Source: JAICTV01 sp034666045 (GTDB taxonomy: Bacteria > Planctomycetota > Phycisphaerae > Tepidisphaerales > Tepidisphaeraceae). Taken from it: DNA of 15,070 nucleotides. The stretch spans positions 1 through 15,070 of the forward strand of contig JAXDMN010000067.1 of NCBI GenBank assembly GCA_034666045.1, read 5' to 3'. Of this stretch, positions 1 to 6,706 are shown piece after piece. The position numbers and the translations under genes are program-made. The notes below the pieces were generated by a model. The model was not told where the DNA came from. It searched no databases and saw only the letters and a list, made by a program, of their open reading frames with translations. Each line of letters starts with the position of its first letter. Position 1 is the stretch's first letter.

Positions 1-386
1 TCGGGAGTGAGTTGCGCGAGCATTTGCGTCAGATCGAGTTTTGCGTCGACTCCGGACGAAACCGGGGCGCTCGATGAAGCGAGCGATCCTGTGACGGATG
101 TCGTTTCATCGAGTCCACGGCTCTTGCGAGTTCGTCTCCACATGCGGACCCGGTTGATCAGGATCCGCACGAGCCAGGTCCGCGCGCTCGACTCACCACG
201 GAATTTTCCCGCGGACGCCAGCGCGCCGACGAGCGTTTCCTGGACGATGTCTTCCGCTTCGGTCGAGTTGCCGGTCATCGCATGCGCGACGCCGTACAGG
301 TAACGCGCGTGGCGGTCGAGCAGCGTCCGGAAGGCCGCCTGATCACCCCGGCCGATCTGTGCCAACAGTTCGGTATCGTCCGGCAC
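1..386 (-). CDS. ECF-family RNA polymerase sigma factor, N-terminal part (cut by window edge)
   Basis: A sigma-70 family alternative sigma factor that would direct RNA polymerase to a specific promoter set. About 128 residues are visible on the minus strand. Region 2 is clear: a helical segment AAFRTLLDRHARYLYGVAHA (about residues 17-36), then AEDIVQETL (44-52), the core-binding/-10 recognition part, then FRGESSARTWLVRILINRV (62-80) and a basic stretch MWRRTRKSRG. A Ser/Thr/Ala-rich linker follows. Region 4, the -35 binding part, lies beyond position 1. The start is taken as the GTG at 386-384, which begins VPDDTELLAQ; a purine-rich GCGAGG lies about 12 bases upstream. No in-frame ATG exists between the terminator at 484-522 and region 2, so the start is less certain than the family. 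The gene is downstream of htrA on the same strand but separated by a strong terminator, so it probably has its own promoter. Confidence 0.85.
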   Translation of the reverse strand, partial: MPDDTELLAQIGRGDQAAFRTLLDRHARYLYGVAHAMTGNSTEAEDIVQETLVGALASAGKFRGESSARTWLVRILINRVRMWRRTRKSRGLDETTSVTGSLASSSAPVSSGVDAKLDLTQMLAQLTP

Positions 387-483
387 CGGTGCTGCGCCTC
401 GCCTGTTTCGCTGCGGCGCCGCCGGCGCCCTTTGCCTGCCCCCGTACAGTTGCAGAGATGTAATGAAATCTTCCGCCCGGGGC

Positions 484-522
484 AAAAAAAGAGCCCCCGC
501 ACGGTTTAACGCATGCGGGGGC
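484..522 (-). terminator. Rho-independent terminator of the HtrA-like protease gene
   Basis: A perfect 9-bp stem (GCCCCCGCA at 493-501 pairing with TGCGGGGGC at 514-522) with a 12-base loop. On the minus strand it is followed directly by TCTTTTTTT (492-484). It lies about 29 bases after the protease stop codon and just before the sigma-factor gene, so it ends the htrA transcript and insulates the sigma gene. Confidence 0.92.
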
Positions 523-550
523 CGGTTATTCGGGCGGAAATCGGCTGGAT

Positions 551-2035
551 CTACTGCTGCGCCGTGGCAATGGCCGCGGAATCCGCGGTTTCGAACTCCA
601 CTTTGTCTTCCATCGGCGTCGAATCGATGATCTTCTGCAGATCCGCGATGCTCTTGACCGCCTTGCCGGCGATCGCCTTGATGATGCTGCCCTGCTTGAT
701 GCCGAGCTTCTTGGCGATTTCGGGATTCTCCAGGCCGACGACGTAGACGCCCTGCATCTCGACCTCGCCCGGCTTGGACCAGTTGAGCGGGACGGCGCTG
801 AGCGTGATGCCGCGCCAGCGCAAACGCTGGGTCTCGCGATTGATCGCCAGCGGCGGCATGGGTCGGCGCTTCGGGGTCACGAGCACTTCCAACTGCTTCT
901 TGTCGCGGAAGACCTGGAGCGTCGAGGGCTGATCGACCTTGGAGTGCCCGATGATGCGGATGAACGCATCGCTGTCGCGCACCGGCTCATTGTTGACGGC
1001 GACGATCACGTCGTTCGCCTTCAACTTGCTGCCTTCGGCGGGGCTCTTCGCTTCGATCGCTTCGATCTTCGCGCCGCCGTCTTTCACGCCGGCGTGGTTG
1101 CGTTCCTTGTAGGTCGGGTCGGCGACGGTGACGCCGAGGAAACCATAGACGACTTCGCGCCCCTGCTTGAGCTGCTCGACCTGGCTGATCATCGCGTCGG
1201 TGATCGGGATGGCGAAGCCGATGCCGTTGGTCTGCTTCTGCGGGAGGATGACGGCGGTGTTGATGCCGATCACTTCGCCCGCGAGGTTGAAGAGCGGGCC
1301 GCCCGAGTTGCCCGGGTTAATCTCTGCGGTCGTCTGGATCAGGTTCGAGTAGAGCCGGCCTTCCTTCGAGGAAAGTTTCGGCAGCGAGCGTTCGGTCGCC
1401 GAGACGACGCCGACCGACATGGCCATTTCGCCCTCGGCGGCCATGCCGTAGGGGTTGCCGATCGCGATGGTCCACTGCCCGCGCTTGACGACGACGCCCG
1501 GCTTGGCCATGGCGACGACCGGCATGCCGGCCGCGGGAATTTTCAGCACGGCCAGGTCAGAGCGCGGATCGGACCCGATCACGATCGCGGGATAAACGCG
1601 GCGGTCGTCGGTGGTGACCCAAAGCTGCTCGGCCTCGCAGATCACGTGTTCGTTGGTGAGGATGTAGCCGTCGGAATCGATGAAGAACCCGGTGCCGACG
1701 GTTCGGGTGGTCTTGCTGAGGAAGGCGTCGAGCTTCTGCGGGTTGAGCGCTTCGTGGCGCAGCGCGTCGTCGCCCTCGATGGGGGTGCACGATGCGGAGA
1801 TCGCGACGACGGTCGGCGCTACGCGATCGGCGACGGCGCCGAACTGCGATTGCAGACCGGTCAGGTCTAACGTGCTGACCGCCTGGACGTCAGATGTATT
1901 GGTAGTCAGACCCCCGGCGGCGGCGAAGGATTCCTGGTGGAAGCCGACAACCGACGGCAGAGAGAGGATCGAAAATAACGACAGCGTCGCGGCCAACCCA
2001 CGCCGGCCACTTCGCGCGAACGAACAGCGTCCCAT
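551..2035 (-). CDS. HtrA/Deg-type secreted serine protease with two PDZ domains
   Basis: An ATP-independent envelope protease of the DegP/HtrA (S1C) family, expected to degrade or hold misfolded exported proteins. The 494-residue product begins with a basic stretch and a hydrophobic segment (about residues 12-31) ending near SFAAA at 36-40, which looks like a Sec signal peptide; no lipobox is seen. The trypsin-like domain carries the full triad: His130 in TNEHV, Asp160 in SDLAVL and Ser244 in NPGNSGGPLF. Two PDZ domains follow, about 297-390 (YGFLGVTV onward) and 405-487 (WRGITLSAV onward). The length matches two-PDZ Deg proteases. Cys83 and Cys133 might form a disulfide near the active site. 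The ATG at 2035 is preceded by only a weak GGGG ribosome site. A strong terminator follows, and an ECF sigma gene lies next downstream, which fits an envelope-stress setting without proving it. DegP, DegQ and DegS subtypes cannot be told apart here. Confidence 0.95.
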   Translation of the reverse strand: MGRCSFARSGRRGLAATLSLFSILSLPSVVGFHQESFAAAGGLTTNTSDVQAVSTLDLTGLQSQFGAVADRVAPTVVAISASCTPIEGDDALRHEALNPQKLDAFLSKTTRTVGTGFFIDSDGYILTNEHVICEAEQLWVTTDDRRVYPAIVIGSDPRSDLAVLKIPAAGMPVVAMAKPGVVVKRGQWTIAIGNPYGMAAEGEMAMSVGVVSATERSLPKLSSKEGRLYSNLIQTTAEINPGNSGGPLFNLAGEVIGINTAVILPQKQTNGIGFAIPITDAMISQVEQLKQGREVVYGFLGVTVADPTYKERNHAGVKDGGAKIEAIEAKSPAEGSKLKANDVIVAVNNEPVRDSDAFIRIIGHSKVDQPSTLQVFRDKKQLEVLVTPKRRPMPPLAINRETQRLRWRGITLSAVPLNWSKPGEVEMQGVYVVGLENPEIAKKLGIKQGSIIKAIAGKAVKSIADLQKIIDSTPMEDKVEFETADSAAIATAQQ

Positions 2036-2311
2036 TTACAGACCCCGCTGCGGTCCACCACACCCGCCGGCGAGCACCTTCCGGCCCTTCATGGCCAGGA
2101 TCGGCGAAAGCCGGCGAACAAACCGTGGTGTCCCAACCGTTCAGCCCCGGCTCAGGACCCAGGCCCTGTGCCGCACATGTCATCGGCGTTGCCGCGCCGC
2201 CAACATGCGTACAACATTGATGCAATCGGCAGGCCGAGGGGGGAGGATTACGGATCCAGCCCTCACGACCGGCTTTTTTTCGCCAACGTTCGGCCGACGG
2301 GTCTGATAATG

Positions 2312-2332
2312 CGGGAATTTCTCAAGTTCCCG
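2312..2332. repeat. Inverted repeat CGGGAA-N9-TTCCCG downstream of recA
   Basis: Six-base arms CGGGAA (2312-2317) and TTCCCG (2327-2332) with a 9-base spacer. It lies directly beside the larger hairpin at 2334-2377. It could be part of a recA 3' end structure or an operator; the sequence alone does not decide. Confidence 0.5.
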
Positions 2333-2333
2333 A

Positions 2334-2377
2334 CGGCCGGCGTAGCGACCTCTTCCCATGAAGTACTACGCCGGCCG
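2334..2377 (-). terminator. 12-bp perfect inverted repeat after recA, possible transcript end
   Basis: CGGCCGGCGTAG (2334-2345) is perfectly complementary to CTACGCCGGCCG (2366-2377) across a 20-base loop. It begins 18 bases after the recA stop codon on the minus strand. No T-run follows, so it is not a classical intrinsic terminator; it may act as an RNA 3' stabiliser or assist termination. Confidence 0.45.
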
Positions 2378-2395
2378 CGGTCGCTTGTTTGCTTC

Positions 2396-3682
2396 TTAGG
2401 CACCCGCCTCCGCCGTGCCGCTTGATTCAGCCGACTGCTTCGCGTCGCCAAGCATCCCTTTGCTCACCAACACAGCCTGGCGAATCTCTGCGGCCAGGTC
2501 TTTGTTCTCGAAAAGGAACTGCTTGGAGTTCTCGCGGCCTTGCCCGAGCCGCGTGGTCTTGTAGTTGTACCAGGCGCCGCTCTTCTCCACGACGTTACAC
2601 GTCACCGCCAAGTCGATCAGGTCGCCCTCATACGAGATGCCGCGATCGAACATGATGTCGAACTCGGCGTCGCGGAACGGAGGAGCGATCTTGTTCTTGA
2701 CGACACGCGCACGCGTGCGAGCGCCGATGGAAACTTCCGCCTCCTTGATGGTCTGCGTTCGACGCACGTCAATACGGACCGACGCGTAGAACTTCAGTGC
2801 CCTTCCACCCGGCGTGGTTTCGGGATTCCCGAACATCACGCCAATCTTCTCGCGGATCTGATTGATGAAGATAACCGTCGTGCGGCTTTTCGCAATCGCC
2901 GCGGTCAGTTTTCGCATCGCCTGCGACATCAGGCGGGCCTGAAGGCCGACGTGACTGTCACCCATCTCACCTTCGATTTCCGCCCGCGGGATCAGGGCGG
3001 CGACGGAGTCGATGACGATGACGTCGACGGCGTTGGAGCGAACGAGGAGCTCGCAGATTTCCAATGCTTGCTCGCCGGTGTCCGGCTGCGATACGAGCAG
3101 GTCGTCGAGCTGCACGCCGAGGCGCTTGGCCCACGACGGATCGAGTGCGTGCTCGGCGTCGATGAACGCGGCGACGCCGCCGAGTTTTTGCGCGCTGGCG
3201 ACGATGTGGAGACAGAGCGTGGTCTTGCCGGACGATTCCGGGCCGAAGATTTCGAGGATTCGCCCGCGCGGGACCCCGACGCCGCCCAGGGCGATGTCGA
3301 GCGAGAGTGAGCCGGTCGGGATGCCATCCGCGCTGACGCGGGCGGTCCCTTCGAGCTTCATGACGGAACCCTTGCCGAACTGCTTTTCGATCTGCTGAAC
3401 GGCGCGATTCAGCGCAGAATCGCGTGCAGGGTCGGACTTGGGGGTTTCCTTCATGACTGGTTTCGCAGGGCCAGCGGCGGATGCCGCTTTAGCGGCTCCG
3501 GACCCAACCGGGGCGCCGCTCGCACCCGCGCCCTGAAGGGCGGGCTTAGCATCCGCTACGGGAGCGGGTTTGGCACCCGGGGCAGTCGCGGTTGCGGTTG
3601 CGGAGGAGCTGGACGAAGCGGGGGAAACGGACGACGAGTCGGGACGGTCTTTCTTCCCGTCCTTTTCAGGGAACTTGGCCAC
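2396..3682 (-). CDS. recA: RecA recombinase with a long low-complexity N-terminal extension
   Basis: DNA-dependent ATPase that forms filaments on single-stranded DNA, drives strand exchange in recombinational repair, and acts as coprotease for LexA-type repressors where present. The 428-residue product is longer than the usual 340-360. The canonical core starts near residue 88 (DSALNRAVQQIEKQFGKGSVM). Walker A GPESSGKTT lies at 147-155, the Walker B segment VIVIDSVAAL at 221-230, loop L1 around 231-245, and loop L2 with INQIREKIGVMFGNPETTPG at 273-292. The C-terminal domain runs to about 405, followed by a short tail. Residues 1-85 are rich in Ser, Ala, Pro, Lys and Thr, including a run SSSSSATATATA. 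The start is GTG at 3682-3680 with a perfect AAGGAGG (3694-3688) five bases upstream, so the extension is translated from a good site. Met77, just before the core, has no Shine-Dalgarno. thpR lies upstream on the same strand. Confidence 0.97.
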   Translation of the reverse strand: MAKFPEKDGKKDRPDSSSVSPASSSSSATATATAPGAKPAPVADAKPALQGAGASGAPVGSGAAKAASAAGPAKPVMKETPKSDPARDSALNRAVQQIEKQFGKGSVMKLEGTARVSADGIPTGSLSLDIALGGVGVPRGRILEIFGPESSGKTTLCLHIVASAQKLGGVAAFIDAEHALDPSWAKRLGVQLDDLLVSQPDTGEQALEICELLVRSNAVDVIVIDSVAALIPRAEIEGEMGDSHVGLQARLMSQAMRKLTAAIAKSRTTVIFINQIREKIGVMFGNPETTPGGRALKFYASVRIDVRRTQTIKEAEVSIGARTRARVVKNKIAPPFRDAEFDIMFDRGISYEGDLIDLAVTCNVVEKSGAWYNYKTTRLGQGRENSKQFLFENKDLAAEIRQAVLVSKGMLGDAKQSAESSGTAEAGA

Positions 3683-3687
3683 GCGGG

Positions 3688-3694
3688 CCTCCTT
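3688..3694 (-). promoter_or_regulatory. Shine-Dalgarno of recA
   Basis: AAGGAGG on the minus strand, five bases before the GTG start. It is the strongest ribosome-binding site in the window and decides in favour of the long N-terminus of RecA. Confidence 0.9.
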
Positions 3695-3884
3695 ATGTGT
3701 GCGCGCCGGGTATGTTTGTCAGCCGGCGGTGCTCTGCGGTCGGGGGCGTTGTGCCTAATCCGACCGACGCGAGCGATGAGTGACTTTTGCGGGCGTCCAT
3801 TCCATCGTGACGCCACGCTCGGCTGGACTTGACGGAAGTCACCAATGCCCGTCTTGGTCCAGGGGTGGAAGAGAATGTGGAAAT

Positions 3885-3922
3885 GCGACCTTGGTCGCGC
3901 GCCCCCCCATGAATGGGTGGGC
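3885..3922 (-). repeat. Tandem hairpins in the recA leader
   Basis: Two adjacent dyads: GCGACC-TT-GGTCGC (3885-3898), then GCCCCCCCAT against ATGGGTGGGC (3901-3922; one mismatch in 10). They lie about 200 bases before the recA start. They could fold in the leader RNA or bind a protein as DNA. Confidence 0.5.
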
Positions 3923-4020
3923 TTAGCTGCGGTCGGACGTGCAACACTTTGCTGGCTGCGCGCCGAACAGGATTTCCACAACTTCACTTCCTACAACCAC
4001 TTACGTCTTAAAAACAAATC

Positions 4021-4060
4021 GCAACACAGGATATTGTTGCACTGCGTTGCATTTGTTGCA
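4021..4060. repeat. GTTGCA repeat cluster upstream of recA
   Basis: GTTGCA occurs at 4036-4041, 4046-4051 and 4055-4060, so at spacings of 10 and 9 bases, close to one DNA helical turn. The first copy is also one arm of the dyad GCAACA (4021-4026) / TGTTGC (4035-4040) with an 8-base spacer. The arrangement suggests a protein-binding array; the identity of any regulator is unknown. Confidence 0.5.
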
Positions 4061-4088
4061 TCCGGGCCGATTCGTTGCGGAACGGGCG

Positions 4089-4103
4089 CCGAATGCAGTT
4101 CGG
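4089..4103. promoter_or_regulatory. Candidate operator next to the recA promoter
   Basis: Dyad CCGAA-N5-TTCGG placed just downstream of the -10 hexamer, where a repressor would block initiation. It matches neither the enterobacterial CTGT-N8-ACAG nor the Gram-positive GAAC-N4-GTTC LexA box. An SOS role is therefore only inferred from its position. Confidence 0.4.
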
Positions 4104-4104
4104 A

Positions 4105-4132
4105 ATGATACCTAACAAGAGGAGAACGTCAA
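4105..4132 (-). promoter_or_regulatory. Predicted sigma-70-type promoter driving recA
   Basis: On the minus strand: -35 TTGACG (4132-4127), 16-base spacer, -10 TATCAT (4110-4105). The predicted start is near 4098. The -35 overlaps the last codons of thpR, so recA could be transcribed independently of thpR. Confidence 0.55.
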
Positions 4133-4701
4133 GCCGGATTTTCCGACGGAATCGGAAATCGCGCAACCGTCGTGTACTTCGAACCTTCGGGGCTGAGCTG
4201 GCTGTCCATGAGAACGAATTCCGCCGGCGCGAACGTCGGGCCCGGCCACAGATCGACCGTGGCACCTGCGGCGAGTTGGCGGAACTTCGCCGACAACACC
4301 GGCCGCGCGCGGCCGAGCGTCACGTGCGGTTTGTACGCGCGCTGCTCCTTCTCAAAGCCCAGAAACTTGCAGCGCTGCTCGATGTTCTCGACCAGCGCCC
4401 GCAGCGGCGGGAGCGTGCCGGACATCGCGGCAGTGACGATCCGAATCGGCCCGCGCGCGGGAAAACAGTCGATGCCGGCAGCTTGCAGCTCCATCCGTTG
4501 CGTGGAGATTTTCGAGAGCGATTCCGTGAGCGCATCGACGCGCTTCTTCTCCACTTCGCCCAGAAATTTCAACGTCAGGTGAAGGTTTTCCGGCTTGGTG
4601 TAGGCGATTTTCGGCAAACCGGTCTCCAGGCGCCGGCGGGCAACGAGCAGGTGGTCGCGCACGTCCTCGGAAAGCTCGATCGCGAGAAATAGCCGCATCA
4701 T
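4129..4701 (-). CDS. thpR: RNA 2',3'-cyclic phosphodiesterase (2'-5' RNA ligase family)
   Basis: Member of the 2H phosphoesterase superfamily (ThpR/LigT), which opens 2',3'-cyclic phosphates on RNA ends and can join 2'-5' ends in vitro. The 190-residue product has the two defining motifs: HLTL at 41-44 in ENLHLTLKFLGEV and HVTL at 126-129 in YKPHVTLGRAR. The N-terminus MRLFLAIEL and the internal duplication are typical, and the length is normal. Two consecutive ATG codons stand at the start (4701 and 4698), with no clear Shine-Dalgarno. The gene lies upstream of recA on the same strand; cinA-ligT-recA clusters are known from other bacteria such as Deinococcus. No cinA is present here: the next gene is a divergent channel. 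The physiological substrate in bacteria is uncertain. Confidence 0.93.
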   Translation of the reverse strand: MMRLFLAIELSEDVRDHLLVARRRLETGLPKIAYTKPENLHLTLKFLGEVEKKRVDALTESLSKISTQRMELQAAGIDCFPARGPIRIVTAAMSGTLPPLRALVENIEQRCKFLGFEKEQRAYKPHVTLGRARPVLSAKFRQLAAGATVDLWPGPTFAPAEFVLMDSQLSPEGSKYTTVARFPIPSENPA

Positions 4702-4729
4702 TGGACAGTGTAGGGGGAACCCTCAAATC

Positions 4730-4757
4730 TTGACGCCCCGCCGCCCTTCCGAATACT
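4730..4757 (+). promoter_or_regulatory. Predicted promoter of the CASTOR/POLLUX-type channel gene
   Basis: -35 TTGACG (4730-4735), 16-base spacer and -10 AATACT (4752-4757), giving a start near 4764, about 20 bases before the ATG. It lies in the 83-base divergent gap with thpR. Confidence 0.45.
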
Positions 4758-4784
4758 TCGGGCCTTCAAAGAAAGCACATCCAC

Positions 4785-6704
4785 ATGAGCAAACCGGGGC
4801 TGCGGGCACGACTGCGATATGCGTTCGACAACACGATGGCCAAGGGCACGCTCGCGCTGATCGCGTGGCTGGCGGTGCTGTCGCTCGGTGTGATCCTGCT
4901 GGCGACCGGCATTGCGGTCGCGCTGCAGATCAGGCCGGGGAATGCTGACAACGATCTCGGAGCGATCGAAGTCGCGTGGATGAGCCTCATGCGCACGCTC
5001 GACCCGGGCACGATGGGCGGCGACGCGGGGTGGGCTTTCCGCGTCACCATGCTGATGGTCACGCTCGGCGGGATCTTCATCGTCGGGACGCTGATCGGCG
5101 TCCTCACCACCGGCATCCAGGGCGCTATCGAGCGGCTGCGCAAGGGCCGATCGTTCGTCATGGAGCAGGACCACACGCTCATCCTCGGCTGGTCGAGCAA
5201 GATTCACACGATCATCTCCGAGCTCACGATCGCGAACGAAAACCAGAAGAAGCCGCGCATCGTCGTCCTGGCCGACAAGGACAAGGTCGAGATGGAGGAC
5301 GAGATTCGCGACAAGACGCCGAACCTGAGAAACACGAAGGTTATCTGTCGCCGTGGAAATCCGAACGACATGAGCGACCTTTACATCGCCAATCCGCACG
5401 CCGCGAAGAGCATCATCATCCTGTCCCCCGAAGCCGACGCCGCCGGTCACGCGGCGGGCAACGCGGATTCGCAGACGATCAAGACGATCCTGGCGATCAC
5501 GAACAACCCGGACCGCCGACCGCAGCCCTACCACATCGTCGCGGAGATGAAGCACAAGAAAAACCTGGAGGTCGCGAAGATGGTCGGGAAGGAGGAGGTC
5601 GAGTTGATCCTCTCCGACGACCTGACGGCGCGGATCATGGTGCAGACGTGCCGGCAGTCCGGCCTGAGCGGCGTGTACGTCGAGCTGATGGATTTCGACG
5701 GCGCGGAGATCTACTTCAACGAAGAGCCGGAGCTGATCGGCAAGACGTTCGGCGAATCGCTGGCGGCCTATATCGACTCCGCCGTCATCGGCATGCAATT
5801 GGCCGACGGGAGCGTGAAGGTCAACCCGCCCATGGAGACGGTCATCGCTCGTGGCGACAAGGTCATCGCGATCACGGAAGACGATGACACGCTGATTGTG
5901 TCAAAGGAAGCGGGCGCGATCGACGCCGCGGTGCTTCGCTCGGCGAAGCGCGTCGCCGCGAAGCCGGAGCGCGTGCTGTTGCTCGGCTGGAACCACCGCG
6001 CGACGACGATCATTCGCGAGCTGAACAACTACGTTGCGTCCGGGTCGCACGTGAAAGTCGTCGCGAACATCCGGCTCTCGCCGGAGCAGGTGACCGCGTT
6101 CGGCAAGGGGTTGAAGAACCTCACCTTCGAGTTCCAGAACGCCGACACGACCAACCGCGCCGTGCTGGACAAGCTCGAGGTCCGCTCGTTCGACCACATC
6201 ATCCTGCTCTGCTACGAGGAGCTGCTGCCCGATCAGGAGGCGGACGCGCAGACGCTGATCACGCTGCTGCACCTGCGCGACATCTCCGACCGCGGCGGGC
6301 GCGAGCTCAACATCGTCAGCGAAATGCTCGACATGCGCAACCGCGAGCTCGCCGAAGTCACCAAGGCGGACGATTTCATCGTCGGCGACAAGCTGATCAG
6401 CCTGCTCATGAGCCAGGTCTCGGAAAATAAGTTCCTCATGCGCGTCTTCGAAGACCTCTTCGACGCCGACGGCTCGGAGATTTACCTCAAGCCGGTCGGC
6501 GACTACGTGCAGACCGGCAAGCCGGTGAATTTTTACACGGTGGTCGAAGCCGCCCGCCGGCGGAACGAGTGCGCGATCGGCTACCGCATCGTCGTCCTCG
6601 CGCGCGACGTGAGCAAAGCCTACGGCGTGAAGGTGAACCCGGTGAAGTCGGAGACGGTGACCTTCGCGCCGGAAGACAAGATCATCGTGCTGGCGGAAGA
6701 TTGA
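4785..6704 (+). CDS. CASTOR/POLLUX-type ion channel with two RCK-like domains
   Basis: Predicted inner-membrane cation channel related to the plant CASTOR/POLLUX(DMI1) family, which bacterial annotation often labels as TrkA-like. The 639-residue protein has a first membrane helix at about 22-47, a pore segment at about 61-81, and a second helix at about 86-111. A cytosolic part follows with two Rossmann-like RCK units that begin HTLILGWSSKIHTII (130-144) and RVLLLGWNHRATTII (396-410). The LGW motif after the first strand is characteristic of this family and differs from the GxGxxG of ordinary TrkA/Kch domains. The pore reads TLDPGTMGGD (71-80) and lacks the potassium signature TVGYG, so ion selectivity cannot be inferred. 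The start ATG has only a weak AAAGAAAG ribosome site. The stop is followed after two bases by a palindromic repeat. I am confident of channel type and fold but not of ion or gating ligand. Confidence 0.85.
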   Translation: MSKPGLRARLRYAFDNTMAKGTLALIAWLAVLSLGVILLATGIAVALQIRPGNADNDLGAIEVAWMSLMRTLDPGTMGGDAGWAFRVTMLMVTLGGIFIVGTLIGVLTTGIQGAIERLRKGRSFVMEQDHTLILGWSSKIHTIISELTIANENQKKPRIVVLADKDKVEMEDEIRDKTPNLRNTKVICRRGNPNDMSDLYIANPHAAKSIIILSPEADAAGHAAGNADSQTIKTILAITNNPDRRPQPYHIVAEMKHKKNLEVAKMVGKEEVELILSDDLTARIMVQTCRQSGLSGVYVELMDFDGAEIYFNEEPELIGKTFGESLAAYIDSAVIGMQLADGSVKVNPPMETVIARGDKVIAITEDDDTLIVSKEAGAIDAAVLRSAKRVAAKPERVLLLGWNHRATTIIRELNNYVASGSHVKVVANIRLSPEQVTAFGKGLKNLTFEFQNADTTNRAVLDKLEVRSFDHIILLCYEELLPDQEADAQTLITLLHLRDISDRGGRELNIVSEMLDMRNRELAEVTKADDFIVGDKLISLLMSQVSENKFLMRVFEDLFDADGSEIYLKPVGDYVQTGKPVNFYTVVEAARRRNECAIGYRIVVLARDVSKAYGVKVNPVKSETVTFAPEDKIIVLAED

Positions 6705-6706
6705 AA

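Larger units (their letters stand above)
2036..2395. other. 360-base intergenic region between recA and the HtrA-like gene
   Basis: No convincing gene. It should contain the htrA promoter, but I found no clear -35/-10 pair. Near the recA end it holds two inverted repeats (2312-2332 and 2334-2377). A run of seven T on the plus strand (2274-2280) has no matching stem. Confidence 0.6.
3695..4128 (-). other. Long non-coding leader/intergenic region upstream of recA
   Basis: About 430 bases with no recognisable gene between thpR and recA. If transcription begins near 4098 (promoter at 4105-4132) the recA 5' leader would be about 415 bases. It contains several inverted repeats: 3737-3743 with 3760-3766 (CGGTCGG/CCGACCG), 3885-3898 (GCGACC-TT-GGTCGC), 3901-3922 (10-bp arms with one mismatch) and 4021-4040 (GCAACA-N8-TGTTGC), plus three GTTGCA direct repeats at 4036-4060. 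Short frames here resemble no family I know. Confidence 0.65.

Noticed and set aside
944..1870. Open frame of 308 codons on the plus strand
   Set aside because: It is antisense to the clear HtrA protease gene, and its Arg/Asp/Gly-rich product is the usual mirror of a GC-rich gene; no family resemblance.
3876..3980. Two copies of ATTTCCACA (3876-3884 inverted, 3972-3980) considered as DnaA boxes
   Set aside because: Each differs from TTATCCACA at two positions, there are only two, and no replication genes are nearby.
3693..4108. Short frames on both strands in the recA leader (84 codons minus, 87 codons plus)
   Set aside because: No recognisable family, no ribosome sites, and they overlap each other and the recA Shine-Dalgarno.
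4075..4110. Classical LexA box in the recA promoter region
   Set aside because: No CTGT-N8-ACAG and no GAAC-N4-GTTC match is present; only the unrelated CCGAA-N5-TTCGG dyad is found.
4698..5798. Open frame of 366 codons on the minus strand
   Set aside because: Antisense to the channel gene; composition (Arg, Asp, His, Val rich) is typical of a shadow frame.
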